DNA of 64,000 nt. Origin: Saprospiraceae bacterium. GTDB lineage: Bacteria > Bacteroidota > Bacteroidia > Chitinophagales > Saprospiraceae. Location: positions 124,001-188,000 of the forward strand of contig JAIYAP010000071.1 of NCBI GenBank assembly GCA_027488935.1, read 5' to 3'. Made by a program: the position numbers and the translations under genes. The number at the start of each line of letters is the position of its first letter. Position 1 is the first letter of the stretch. The notes beneath the pieces were generated by a model. The model ran no database searches and was not told the DNA's origin. It saw nothing but the letters and a program-made list of their open reading frames with translations. Below, one piece after another: positions 56,901 to 64,000 of the stretch.

Positions 56901-58965
56901 GCAGGCAGGCCAAACGCAGGATTTTACCTTAAAAGCGGCAAATGGTTGTGATTCAGTGGTTACACTTGCGGTAAAAGCCTACCCGAATGCTGGCAGTAGC
57001 GTTGCTGCGCAAGTTTGTGCGGGCGGTTTTTACAATTATCAAGGCGTCGATATTGTGGCGGGCAGTACCCAGGATTTTGTATTGCAAACGATCCATGGCT
57101 GCGATTCGCTGGTGACGGTTTCGGTTGCTGCATTGCCTGTATTGAGCAAATCGTTGGAGGTGTTTGTTTGTCCAAATGAAGTTTATACCTATCAAGGCGC
57201 CAATTTGCAGGCTGGCCAAACACAGGATTTTACCCTAAAAACCGCAAATGGTTGCGATTCGATTGTCACCCTGGCGGTAAAAGCCTACCCCAATGCCAGC
57301 AGCACCCTTTCGTTACAAGTATGTACGGGCAGTTTTTACAGTTATCAGGGCGTAAATGTTCCGGCGGGCAGTACCCAAGATTTTGTAATGCAAACGATCC
57401 ACGGCTGCGATTCGGTGGTGACGGTTTCGGTGGCTGCTTTGCCTGTATTGAGTAAATCGTTGGAGGTGTTTGTTTGTCCAAATGAAGTTTATACGTATCA
57501 AGGCGCCAATTTACAGGCTGGCCAAACACAGGATTTTACCCTAAAAACCGCCAATGGTTGCGATTCGATTGTCACCTTGGCGGTAAAAGCCTACCCGAAT
57601 GCTAGCAGTACCGTTGCGGCGCAAGTTTGTACGGGCAGTTTTTACAGTTATCAAGGCGTCGATATTGCGGCAGGCAGTACCCAGGATTTTGTATTGCAAA
57701 CAATCCATGGCTGTGATTCGCTGGTGACGGTTTCGGTTGCTGCGTTACCTGTTTCGACGAAGGCGTTGGAAGTGTATGTTTGTCCAAATGCGGTTTATAC
57801 GTATCAGGGCGCAAACCTACAGGCAGGCCAGACGCAAGATTTTACCCTAAAAGCGGCAAATGGTTGTGATTCAATAGTCACCCTGGTGGTAAAAGCCTAT
57901 TCCAACGCCAGCAGTGCCCTTTCGGTAAAAGTATGTACGGGCAGTTTTTATAGTTATCAGGGGGTAAATGTTCCGGCGGGCAGTACCCAGGATTTTGTGT
58001 TGCAAACGATCCATGGCTGCGATTCGCTGGTGACGGTTTCGGTACAAGCCATCCCAACAACCATTGAAACGCTAAGCGTACAACTCTGTCCGGGCGAAAC
58101 CTACGATTACCAGGGCAATGCGCTTTCACCAGGCAATTATACCTATCAATTCAAGGGGTATGAAGGTTGTGATTCTACGGTTTACTTAAATATTACCGCG
58201 AGTCCGGCATTAAGTTTCTCCTTATCGGCCGAGGCTTCGTGCCCAAACAAGGCCAGTGGTAGTATTGTGGTGCAGCAATTGAATGGCAACAGTGCGCCTT
58301 ATGCTTTTTCGCTGGATGGAATTCAGTTTCAGGATGTACCTGCCTTTACGGCGCAGTATGCTGGATGGTTTACGGTGCTGGTGCGCGACAGTTACAATTG
58401 TATTTTCAAAGATTCTATTCAGGTGGATGCTTTGCCGCCGCTGGTTGCGAGTTTGCCGAATGGTGTTCTTGCATGTGATAGCAGTAGCATAGCGCTCACG
58501 CCCATCGTGCAAGGCAACCTGAATCAGGTACAATACAAATGGTGGAATGGCGCAACCGAAGCAAGCACCCGCGCCACCGAGGCCGGAACCGTTTGGGTGG
58601 ATGTACGCAACGTGTGCGAAACCAAACATGTGGAAGCGCAAGTACAATGGGCCGATGTAGCCGACGATTTTTCTTATGCGTACCTGCCTAATATCTTTAT
58701 GCCGGATGCGCAGGATGTACGCAATGCCAGTTTCCGACCCATTTTTGTAGAAGGCATTCAGGTGCAACAGTATCGTTTAGAAATATATGACCGCTGGGGG
58801 AGCCTGCTTTTTCAAACCAAACAAGCCGATTTGGGTTGGGAGGGCACCCTGAAGTCTAAAATAATTGATCCAGGGGTATTTGTTTGGATCTTAAAGGCCG
58901 ACATCTGGTATTGTGGTCGGTTGATTCATTTGAATCGAAGTGGTGACGTGACAATTATGCGCTAA
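50902..58965 (+). CDS. Giant T9SS-exported adhesin with SprB-like, PKD and 51-residue tandem repeats
   Basis: A 2687-residue surface protein. A signal peptide (to about residue 22, TAHA) is followed by SprB-like repeats (about 30-335; e.g. TVTDAQNGCW), PKD-type domains (about 455-545, 1233-1310 and 1312-1395; e.g. WKFGDDLSDSNEKDPSHTF), further beta domains rich in Cys, an SdrD B-like domain (about 1721-1818; GKVWSDVNNNGLIDAGD), twelve 51-residue units (about 1829-2433) each with VC, YQG and GCDS, and a C-terminal type B sorting domain (about 2594-2687; YLPNIFMPDAQD, YRLEIYDRWGSLLF). The last part marks export by the T9SS. A TTG 9 bases upstream is rejected as start in favour of ATG 50902. It is a candidate gliding or attachment adhesin. 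Confidence 0.88.
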   Translation: MIKHLLLFSLCFSLFAFTAHAENPVDSTFNKQSDAWAITVNLTTTTANCNVWGTATATVTGGAPAYTYSWSGPGNFTSSEAPTVYDLPPGPYTLIVTDATGTTATKSFIISGNVTNLSVSATGYPPSCYNTPVGSIVVNAYNGSGDYTYQWSNGVTTSNGEVNNVTPGTYTVTVTDAQNGCWGIASVSIVAPPILYALSSTTQVSSYGGNDGAINVTICGGVPPYSTLWSNGATTQDISNLTAGTYSMTLTDAAGCVYQYNNNNFVVNQPPANSNIFINAYVNAASCGSACNGTINIETQGNYTFLWTGPNGYTANQQNLTNLCPGGYNLKIVDSNGYEANYSYLVNGGSASIPLNLQSSNPGFCNSDNGGQSANCEKVCPNTAVTYSINPAAASCGGAPQFTWTVVGAQSFSISPDKKECTVVWGGPGAGSVSVSGSNNVYCYALVSKCISIIETPEAKFSTDPPVTANGTLSVCKGQTVWFQNQSLFADIYEWKFGDDLSDSNEKDPSHTFNAAGTFKVLLIARSLCLCSDTTELLVEVIDSGTPLLDCVSTICPGTEVTYTTDANCGIFNWTVSANGSIQEGGTSADDHVTVLWNGGAYGQIGLTVQACAGASCPQPAVIRIPIISDVAEIEGDTRVCPGSDGVYEIEAYGAGTYFTWTASANGALLEGQGTGKVKINWSADANPASWVAVQYENCYLGCSGSDTIWVNVLPPFGINGPLEVCNGLTGTFKANQVISGGLPVICNWVLFQPDGSKFDIPSASINATMLFAAGPGAYRLIAVPVGAGLFNTCADSAEWKIQVAPKPPKPTGISGPAEFCPGTPLTYKALGYTPLNNIRWTIKNSNAVPITDQGASVNVSFATGTPRWVAAAQITADALGCISDTVRFDVKEIPAFNFNGPTDLCEGSEGVYQAPLFSGVDYVWEILPSDAGVIKAGKGTSKAEVFWVKPGNHTLRLTICGKVRNKTVTILANPNPVPTAPAGLCPGVLGQASITGTYIDYNWLNESGDILFSGTSTVTLLPGTYGLSVTDQYGCSATTKFSIEAYPKPNITITTADPTGFCNNERTVTMFALTNKDAAYSYEWFRDGMPLGENDSIYSTNQYGLYSATATNQFGCKASDGPILVFEYCGGVCHNPNHPPSCPPGTIGLDIDATPRCDSFQFHLLPSPNYQAGSAYWNFGESGSNLLGTSASDDPSFKFPNAGKYIVVLYAYLTNGALCKVLDSVRVEAVAQFDEIPGCPGDSTAFNDLSTFLADGAISNWQWNLGAGNASSIREPKFAFSNPGSYTVGLTVTANSGCTASVSRKITIPEKPAVVFNPIVPVCAGNATPLSIVPKTDLTKITWDFGDPGSGNLNTVDGAQVYHSYNTANTYTATATLENVAGCINTGTQSVIITPNNLSGVILPGGLSQICEGQSIVLTAPGTGVQYLWSNGTTGATLNITDEGVYKVTLTDANGCVYVTPNKEVQVNPVPDGAINAYLYNNLGQISGIVKSGLELCEGENVHMIVSDNGSFNYQWSGTTNTDDELLFTDIRNNLLSAGSYTYTVTITNPGTGCKSITPPFFVTIHDKPGNLSVASDQTCARTPTTISYTGPLDPQWQYLWNNGAVGTSFITEDAGLYFVRVVNEYGCIGQSPTVTIFPGPNVGAIPGGCHVRCDPDTLCVPPLPEIVSWQWFLEGTALSGAVTPNLVATQSGSYHVAMVDINGCTAESEPLNLTLYTGKGNIYGKVWSDVNNNGLIDAGDTLVQNIPIDLLDPSAVLVGTTSSAASGNFAFQDVLSIDYTVALQQANLPAGWKIIIGQDAANLYGCDDVEQVGLLIQPINCAPTASGFSVQVCANETYPYQGNNLAPGSSQTFNLKSQFGCDSLVTVSVAALPVLSNALEVFVCANEVYTYQGTNLQAGQTQDFTLKAANGCDSVVTLAVKAYPNAGSSVATQVCAGGFYNYQGVDIAAGSTQDFVLQTIHGCDSVVTVSVAALPVLSNALEVFVCPNEVYTYQGANLQAGQTQDFTLKAANGCDSVVTLAVKAYPNAGSSVAAQVCAGGFYNYQGVDIVAGSTQDFVLQTIHGCDSLVTVSVAALPVLSKSLEVFVCPNEVYTYQGANLQAGQTQDFTLKTANGCDSIVTLAVKAYPNASSTLSLQVCTGSFYSYQGVNVPAGSTQDFVMQTIHGCDSVVTVSVAALPVLSKSLEVFVCPNEVYTYQGANLQAGQTQDFTLKTANGCDSIVTLAVKAYPNASSTVAAQVCTGSFYSYQGVDIAAGSTQDFVLQTIHGCDSLVTVSVAALPVSTKALEVYVCPNAVYTYQGANLQAGQTQDFTLKAANGCDSIVTLVVKAYSNASSALSVKVCTGSFYSYQGVNVPAGSTQDFVLQTIHGCDSLVTVSVQAIPTTIETLSVQLCPGETYDYQGNALSPGNYTYQFKGYEGCDSTVYLNITASPALSFSLSAEASCPNKASGSIVVQQLNGNSAPYAFSLDGIQFQDVPAFTAQYAGWFTVLVRDSYNCIFKDSIQVDALPPLVASLPNGVLACDSSSIALTPIVQGNLNQVQYKWWNGATEASTRATEAGTVWVDVRNVCETKHVEAQVQWADVADDFSYAYLPNIFMPDAQDVRNASFRPIFVEGIQVQQYRLEIYDRWGSLLFQTKQADLGWEGTLKSKIIDPGVFVWILKADIWYCGRLIHLNRSGDVTIMR
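56521..58050 (+). repeat. Five tandem 306-bp repeats inside the adhesin gene
   Basis: Copies begin at 56521, 56827, 57133, 57439 and 57745, each exactly 306 bp (102 residues), itself two related halves of 153 bp. The two half types differ (LEVFVCPNEVYTYQG against VAAQVCTGSFYSYQG). Sequence identity is high even at third codon positions, so copies were probably kept alike by recombination. Confidence 0.92.
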
Positions 58966-58973
58966 TTTTGAGC

Positions 58974-59012
58974 AAGGCGTCTGATTCCTTTTTGAGTCAG
59001 ACGCCTTTTTTT
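58974..59012 (+). terminator. Terminator after the giant adhesin
   Basis: Perfect 11-bp arms AAGGCGTCTGA (58974-58984) and TCAGACGCCTT (58997-59007) with a 12-base loop and a T-run to 59012, 8 bases after the stop. Confidence 0.9.
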
Positions 59013-59073
59013 ATATTTCGATGATCTGTTTTACAGAAATCCTGAGCGCAAGCATGGCTTTTAACCGCTGCTT

Positions 59074-61698
59074 TTATTGCCTTGTAAGCACATACCGGAT
59101 AGAAGGTAAAAAAGGCAACAAGGTAAATTGGGTGGCATTGCCCGATTTTAAATAGGGGTCAAAACTTACAAAAAAAGGATTTTTCCGATTGTACACATTG
59201 AAAATGCCAAGTTGAAAACTGTGTTTGAGTCGTTTGCGCTCAAAATGGGCAGTTACCGCGAGGTCTAAGCGATGGTAAGTGGGCAGCCTGTAATTATTAA
59301 TTTTTTCGAAAGCGATGATGTTGGGCCCGGGGAACTGTCCGGGTACTGTATAGTTAAATTTAAGGCTTGCTAAGGTGATGGGATTGCCGCTACCAAAAAC
59401 CCATACCACAGAGGCATCCCAATGTCCATTGAAACGGTGGACGATGGATAATTTCAGGTCGTGGGGCCGGTCATACCGCGCAGGAAAGGGATTGCCCAGG
59501 TTGGCATCTTTAAATTGACGCAGGGTGCGTGAAAGGGTATAGGCCAGGTCAAAACTGGTGTTTCCGACGGTTTTGGACAAGGCAATTTCGAGGCCGCGAC
59601 TACGCCCCCTTCCCAAAATAAGGCGTTGTTGCCAGTTGTCGTTTTCCAGGAGCAAGGTGGTTGAAATACCTTGTTGGCTGGATCGGAAAGCCCTCAAGCG
59701 CCGCAACACCTTATCATAGGCTTCCACCCGCAAAACCCAGCCTGCTTGCCGCAGTTCCATCCCAATGCAATTTTGCCAAACACGCTCGGGTGCACTGTTG
59801 GCTGTTGTTGGAGCCCATAATTCAAAAGGCAAACTTCCGCTAAAACTACCTACCTGATGCAGGTTTTGAGTAAGTCCCGAAAAACTAAAAAACAGTTGAA
59901 GGGGCGGTATTGGTTTCCACAACAGGCGCAACCGGGGATCGGGACGCAAGTAGTTTTTTCCCGAAACAATAAACAAGGAGTTATTTAGCCCGGTTTCCAA
60001 GGCAATTTGGTCATTTATTTGCCAGTCGGACTGCACATAGGCATTACCCTCAAATGCATTGATGGCTGCGGTCTTGGGCCGCCGCAATTGGAGGGTATCC
60101 GCACTAATTCCATTCTTTAATCCTGCCCGGGCCTGAAAAATGCCGGGTTGGAAAAAATGTTGGGTTGCCGAAACGCCCATACGCATGTTGAACGTACGGT
60201 TGACAAAAAAAGTAAAATCGGATTTTAACCCAATGTCTTCGATGCGGCTTTGCGATCCTTCTGCATATTGGATCTGGTTGGATGTATCCGTTTGCACTCC
60301 ATCTGTGTAATTGAATAAACTGTACGTTGCCGTGGTATTAGAAAACAGCCGATCGCCCCATAGGTGGTTCCAGCGCAGGGCCGCCACCTGATTGCCATAC
60401 ACGGCCTTGATTAAAAGGGTCGTGCGTTCAAAAACCGTGTCGAGTTGATTGTTAACCCTGCGCGAACTGCCAAATGTATCCAGCCCGGCGTAATAACTTA
60501 GGTAAAAACGGTCCTTCGGCGAAAGCACATAATTGAGTTTGGCATTAAAATCCGTAAATTGATAATACGCAGAACCCTCTTTTCCACCCGTGGCAAGGTT
60601 TTCGCGTTTGGACAAGATGCGCACAATGGGTAACAGGCTCGAAAACCGCGCCCCAACAATATAGGAACATTTCCCTTTTTTAATAGGCCCTTCTGCCAAA
60701 AGTCCAAGTGCATAAAGACTAAAATTGGCCTGTTGATGGTGGTGGTACAAGTCGCCATCGCGGGTGCGCACCTCCAACACTGCCGAACTGCGCGCGCCAA
60801 AACGGGCAGGCTGGTCGCCTTTCCAAAGCTTAGCAGTGCTGATCATATCTGCATTAAAAATGGATACTAAGCCAAAGGCATGATTTGCGTTGTACACCGG
60901 TACATCATCGAGCAGAATCAAATTTTGATCCGCATTGCCTCCCCGCACGTTTAGGCCGCCGAGTCCGTCTGTTCCAGTAAGCACACCGGTTCCCAGTGAA
61001 GCCTGTCGAATTACATCAGGAATTCCGCCAGGCATGGGCAAGGAATTGAGGTCTTGCAATGGAACGGGGGCGGGCATTACTTGCAGGCGTAAGCTATCTG
61101 AGGCTTTTGCGGCCGCAGTAATGGTAACTTCACTTAATACATTGTGGGTTTTTAAATCAAAATTGCGCATTTGGTTGGCCCCGACTTGTATTTTTTGCTC
61201 CAAAATGTCATATCCAATATAGGAAACACGCAATAAATGTTCGCCAGATTCCAGTTGCATGCTGTAAAATCCAAATTCGTTGCTGATAACGCCCTGGCGC
61301 CGCGCATCCATAATGGTTGCGCCGATAAGCCGCTCCCCGGTTTCGGCATCGCGCAAGTAACCGCTTAGGGCAAAACGCTTGACGGGTTCTTTTTTGCTAC
61401 GAAGCAGGATTTGCCCATCGGATACCACGATTTCGTGTGGTACATTGGCCGCAATTTGATCTAAAAGTTGTCCGAGGCGGTATTTTTGGTCCGAAATGCG
61501 CAAACGCGCCGTGCCATCAAATAAAGTGCCCGGAAATAAAATAGCGATATTTTCTTGTTGACTCAGTTTGGTCAGTGCTTCGGTAGCAGAACAGTCGGTG
61601 CACGCAAACTGAACGGTACGGCGCAGCAAGTTTTGGGCTTGCAGCACAGGTACCCCCAACAAAAACAGTCCAAAAAATAATATGCGTGTTTTCAGCAC
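59074..61698 (-). CDS. TonB-dependent receptor with STN domain (FecA-like transducer)
   Basis: An 874-residue outer-membrane receptor. Signal peptide (about 1-21), then an STN domain (about 26-103: ALTKLSQQENIAILFPGTLF, GQLLDQIAANVPHEIVV), a carboxypeptidase-like domain (about 110-190: LSGYLRDAETGERLIGATI), a plug (about 205-330: GLGGLNVRGGNADQNLILLD) and a barrel ending near LPSIRYVLTRQ. The STN domain is the part that contacts FecR-type proteins, so receptor, FecR and sigma genes form one signal chain. No SusD-like gene is next to it. It is the last gene of the unit, 32 bases after FecR. The ligand is unknown. Confidence 0.9.
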   Translation of the reverse strand: MLKTRILFFGLFLLGVPVLQAQNLLRRTVQFACTDCSATEALTKLSQQENIAILFPGTLFDGTARLRISDQKYRLGQLLDQIAANVPHEIVVSDGQILLRSKKEPVKRFALSGYLRDAETGERLIGATIMDARRQGVISNEFGFYSMQLESGEHLLRVSYIGYDILEQKIQVGANQMRNFDLKTHNVLSEVTITAAAKASDSLRLQVMPAPVPLQDLNSLPMPGGIPDVIRQASLGTGVLTGTDGLGGLNVRGGNADQNLILLDDVPVYNANHAFGLVSIFNADMISTAKLWKGDQPARFGARSSAVLEVRTRDGDLYHHHQQANFSLYALGLLAEGPIKKGKCSYIVGARFSSLLPIVRILSKRENLATGGKEGSAYYQFTDFNAKLNYVLSPKDRFYLSYYAGLDTFGSSRRVNNQLDTVFERTTLLIKAVYGNQVAALRWNHLWGDRLFSNTTATYSLFNYTDGVQTDTSNQIQYAEGSQSRIEDIGLKSDFTFFVNRTFNMRMGVSATQHFFQPGIFQARAGLKNGISADTLQLRRPKTAAINAFEGNAYVQSDWQINDQIALETGLNNSLFIVSGKNYLRPDPRLRLLWKPIPPLQLFFSFSGLTQNLHQVGSFSGSLPFELWAPTTANSAPERVWQNCIGMELRQAGWVLRVEAYDKVLRRLRAFRSSQQGISTTLLLENDNWQQRLILGRGRSRGLEIALSKTVGNTSFDLAYTLSRTLRQFKDANLGNPFPARYDRPHDLKLSIVHRFNGHWDASVVWVFGSGNPITLASLKFNYTVPGQFPGPNIIAFEKINNYRLPTYHRLDLAVTAHFERKRLKHSFQLGIFNVYNRKNPFFVSFDPYLKSGNATQFTLLPFLPSIRYVLTRQ

Positions 61699-61730
61699 GG
61701 AAAAACAGATAGCGCAAAGGTGAAACTACT

Positions 61731-62801
61731 TTATTCTGTACAGATGCCGCCTTCCAATTGATAGGCATTGTCGCCGATTTCAGAGAACTGCATCTGATAA
61801 AGTTGGGCAATGCTCCGCAACAAAGCAGCCGCATTGGGCTGTGGAAAGGTAGCAGAAAGCAAACAATCGCCGATTTCCTGATTTTTTACATTGATTTTTA
61901 CGTGGTACAATTGTTCAATTTGTGCAAAAACCGCCTTTAAGGGGGTTCGATCAAAGACCAGCATGCCATTTTGCCAAAAAAAGGCATTGGCATCGGCTTC
62001 CACTGCCCGCATTTGAGCGCTTTGACGGTTGAATACCGCTTTTTGTCCGGCAGTGAGCAGCATATTTTTTTCCGAAGTTCCTTCAAAACGCACTTTGCCT
62101 TGCTGCACTTGTACGCTGTATTCTGGCTGATTTTCATTAAATTGTACCTCAAAGGCAGTACCCAGCACCGTAACCCTTTCCGCGCTGTTGCTATTTACTT
62201 CAAATACCTGGGCGGGGTTGTGGGTAACGGAGAAAAAAGCGGTGCCACGCAAATAAACAGCGCGTTTTCCAGCCGCAAATGTTGCTGGATAACGCAACTG
62301 CGCCCCTTTTTTGAGCCATACCTGCGAGCCATCGGGCAGGGTAATTTCCTGTTTTTCGGTGCTGTTGTTTTCGGCAACTTGCCAATTGGTATCCTTGAAA
62401 AACAGCCCTTTTTGAAACCAAAGTGCGCCCGCAACAAGGAGCACGGCCGCTACGGCTGCTGCGTAACGTACCCATTGGAAGGCGTTGGTACGCATATAAG
62501 GGGTTTCCTTCGGCATTTCAATGATTGCCGCTTGCCGTTTGGAGGCCGAATCATTTTCCATCGGCTTGCCAACAGCAGGTAAACCGGCTTTTAGGCGCAC
62601 CGCTGCCAATCCTGCAGCTGCATCGGCAACAAAGGGTTTATCGAAAGCGGCTTTATCCCAGGCATCGCGCAGTTGTTGCGCAATTTGCACGTTTTGTTCG
62701 GTCGCGTTAAGCCAGGCATCCAGCGTCGCTTGTTCAGCGGCGTCGAGCTCGGTCGCGAAAGAACGAATAAGCAGCGCATCTATATGTGCTTGATCTGGCA
62801 T
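61731..62801 (-). CDS. FecR-family anti-sigma / signal transducer
   Basis: A 356-residue protein. Residues 1-55 form the N-terminal FecR-type cytoplasmic domain (FATELDAAEQATLDAWLNAT), a membrane helix lies at about 108-126 (WVRYAAAVAAVLLVAGALWF), and the periplasmic part has the FecR domain (EITLPDGSQVWLKKGAQLRY, YLRGTAFFSVTHNPAQVFEV, VLGTAFEVQF) and the C-terminal domain (ALLRSIAQLYQMQF). It would hold the sigma factor until the receptor signals. The ATG at 62801 is chosen; an earlier one adds 17 poor residues. The sigma gene is 102 bases upstream. Confidence 0.93.
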   Translation of the reverse strand: MPDQAHIDALLIRSFATELDAAEQATLDAWLNATEQNVQIAQQLRDAWDKAAFDKPFVADAAAGLAAVRLKAGLPAVGKPMENDSASKRQAAIIEMPKETPYMRTNAFQWVRYAAAVAAVLLVAGALWFQKGLFFKDTNWQVAENNSTEKQEITLPDGSQVWLKKGAQLRYPATFAAGKRAVYLRGTAFFSVTHNPAQVFEVNSNSAERVTVLGTAFEVQFNENQPEYSVQVQQGKVRFEGTSEKNMLLTAGQKAVFNRQSAQMRAVEADANAFFWQNGMLVFDRTPLKAVFAQIEQLYHVKINVKNQEIGDCLLSATFPQPNAAALLRSIAQLYQMQFSEIGDNAYQLEGGICTE

Positions 62802-62903
62802 GGTAATACGGTTAATTTTTAGCAGATTAAAAGAGAAGGGGATGAAACCCACCTTTGGATATCTTATTGACGGTTGGACGCGATAAAACCCTTATGTCCT
62901 TTT

Positions 62904-63488
62904 TTAGATTAGGTTAAAAAAAAGCAAAAAAACCAGGGCTTGATGTTCGGTGGCAACGGCACGCAAAATGCGCAGCGCTTTACTGACCTGTGCTTCCACG
63001 GTTTTGACCGAAATTTGAAGTTGGTCGGCAATACTGCGGTACGACATTGCTTCAAAACGATTCATCACAAAAACCAATCGGCACTTGTCGGGCAAATTAT
63101 CAATGGCCAACTGAAGTTTTTGTTCCAATTGAAGGGCATCGCCTGTGTATTCCGGCGCATCATACTGGGTTGATTGGTTTTCTCGGGCATCCTCATCGCC
63201 TGTAAACACCATGCGTTTGTGTTTTTCCAGGTAATCGAGGCTGCGGTTGGTCGTGGCACGGCGCAAATAGCCGCCCAAGGTGCTTTGGATATTCAATTTA
63301 TGTCGGCGTATCCATATTTCGGCCAATACGTCTTGTGCCAGATCTTTGGCAGCATCTTCTTCGCGCACAATACGCCAAGCGGTGTTCAACAGCATATCAT
63401 AATACTGATGAAAAATGGCATCCAGTGCCTGGTCATCGTCGTTGCGCAGACGTTCCAGTATTTCCTGTTCATTAAAAATTGGCTGCAT
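62904..63488 (-). CDS. ECF sigma factor (FecI-like)
   Basis: A 194-residue RNA polymerase sigma-70 factor of the Bacteroidota FecI-like group. Region 2: ALDAIFHQYYDMLLNTAWRI, EEDAAKDLAQDVLAEIWIRR; region 4: IDNLPDKCRLVFVMNRFEAM and YRSIADQLQISVKTVEAQVS. It should direct transcription of the receptor unit after release by FecR. Start at 63488 (MQPIFNEQEILERL) is preferred; a longer frame overlaps the M13 peptidase gene, whose stop is 22 bases upstream. A GATCTTTG box lies just before the ATG. Confidence 0.93.
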   Translation of the reverse strand: MQPIFNEQEILERLRNDDDQALDAIFHQYYDMLLNTAWRIVREEDAAKDLAQDVLAEIWIRRHKLNIQSTLGGYLRRATTNRSLDYLEKHKRMVFTGDEDARENQSTQYDAPEYTGDALQLEQKLQLAIDNLPDKCRLVFVMNRFEAMSYRSIADQLQISVKTVEAQVSKALRILRAVATEHQALVFLLFFNLI

Positions 63489-63510
63489 AAGCAGTACAAA
63501 GATCCGTTTT

Positions 63511-64000
63511 TTACCAGATTTGTACCCGTTTGTTTTCGGGTCGCCACATGGCATCGCCTTCTTTGATCCCAAAAGTAGCGTAAAAAGCAGGCATATTGGC
63601 GAGTGGACCGATTACCCTAAATTTAGCGGGGGCATGCACATCACTCTTGATCTGATTGGTGATCGATTCGGGTCGTTCATTGATCATCCAGGCCAAGGCG
63701 TATCCCAGAAAAAAGCGTTGATCGGGGGTGCAAGCGGCAACCAGTTGTTTGTTTTGGTATTGCGCTGTTTTTTTAAACGCCTCATAGCCCATCATAACGC
63801 CCCCGAGGTCGGCAATGTTTTCGCCTTGGGTCAGGTTGCCATTGATATGCAGGGTATCTACCGCAACATATTCATTGAATTGCGCGACAATCATTTTTGT
63901 TTTTTCATGAAATCGGATGCTGTCCTCTGGTGTCCACCAGTTTTCCAGGTTGCCCATTTCGTTGTATTGACAACCCTGATCGTCGAAACCGTGGGTCATT
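63511..64000 (-). CDS. M13-family metallopeptidase (neprilysin-like), C-terminal part
   Basis: About 163 residues of a peptidase that runs past the right edge of the window (its N terminus lies beyond base 64000). The piece begins inside the zinc motif (MTHGFDDQG, normally HExxHGFD), then GENIADLGGVMMGYEAF, where Glu is the third zinc ligand, and ends with MWRPENKRVQIW, the usual C-terminal pattern. Complete members are about 670 residues and are secreted or lipid-anchored in Bacteroidota. The His-Glu pair of the motif cannot be checked here. It lies 22 bases upstream of the sigma gene on the same strand. Confidence 0.88.
   Translation of the reverse strand, partial: MTHGFDDQGCQYNEMGNLENWWTPEDSIRFHEKTKMIVAQFNEYVAVDTLHINGNLTQGENIADLGGVMMGYEAFKKTAQYQNKQLVAACTPDQRFFLGYALAWMINERPESITNQIKSDVHAPAKFRVIGPLANMPAFYATFGIKEGDAMWRPENKRVQIW

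Noticed and set aside
56613-58129. Minus-strand frames inside the adhesin repeat
   Set aside because: They recur with the same 306-bp period as the sense repeat, so they are shadows of it.
61715-61722. CACCTTTG box between FecR and the receptor gene as a separate promoter
   Set aside because: First base mismatched and no -33 element; the 32-base gap fits a shared transcript.

Overview
The window reads as chromosomal DNA of a Bacteroidota bacterium, most likely of the Saprospiria (Saprospiraceae). The signs are a gliding gene (gldG), a giant adhesin ending in a type B sorting domain of the type IX secretion system (T9SS), TonB-dependent receptors with carboxypeptidase-like N-terminal domains, a FecI/FecR/receptor cassette, a mitochondrial-type aconitase, A-rich start sites, and many upstream copies of the Bacteroidota -7 box TAnnTTTG. 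The genus is inference. No tRNA, rRNA, CRISPR array, transposase or prophage gene was seen, so this is mostly core genome with a few clade-specific parts.

Layout. 1-6.3 kb: the 3' part of gldG, an ABM-domain protein, an S1/P1-nuclease/phospholipase C-like secreted protein, an AhpD-like protein, a beta-barrel protein, an M3 oligopeptidase and a DUF4159 protein. 6.26-6.49 kb: a cluster of near-identical 44-bp repeats between two convergent genes. 6.5-14.1 kb (minus): an S9 dipeptidyl peptidase, a J-domain-like protein, aconitase, radA and a TrpR-like regulator. 14.2-20.0 kb: surface polysaccharide genes (a fused glycosyltransferase, an O-antigen-ligase-like protein, a Wzz-like protein) with fbp among them. 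20.2-28.7 kb: a TPR protein, gyrB behind a 670-bp leader region, a nucleotidyltransferase, hemN, kynU and a lipocalin-like/beta-barrel protein. 28.9-31.4 kb: an ECF sigma factor, a putative anti-sigma protein and an exported DUF4097-like protein. 31.5-40.2 kb: a PrsW protease, an ABC exporter, a membrane-anchored EAD11-TPR protein, a TesA-like lipoprotein esterase, a peptide-type ABC permease, a WecA/MraY-family transferase and an SPFH protein. 40.3-45.8 kb: a TonB-dependent receptor, RNase H, YceI, and a two-gene unit of a secreted HExxH protein plus a HEAT-like lipoprotein. 46.2-50.7 kb: an ABC importer operon whose binding protein is fused to OmpA, then DUF4197. 50.9-59.0 kb: the 2687-residue adhesin with exact 306-bp tandem repeats. 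59.1-64 kb: an STN-type TonB receptor, FecR, sigma factor, and the C-terminal part of an M13 peptidase.

How the parts fit. Several units concern the cell envelope: gliding and T9SS surface display (gldG, giant adhesin), polysaccharide export (Wzz/ligase/glycosyltransferases), peptide breakdown (M3, S9 and M13 peptidases, OppC-like permease) and two sigma/anti-sigma modules. The least explained items are the EAD11-TPR protein (a domain from prokaryotic conflict systems on a membrane-anchored scaffold), the HExxH/HEAT-lipoprotein pair, the OmpA-fused binding-protein ABC operon, the fused glycosyltransferase with a shrunken sugar-transferase end, and the 44-bp repeats. I do not see a complete new defence or biosynthetic island.
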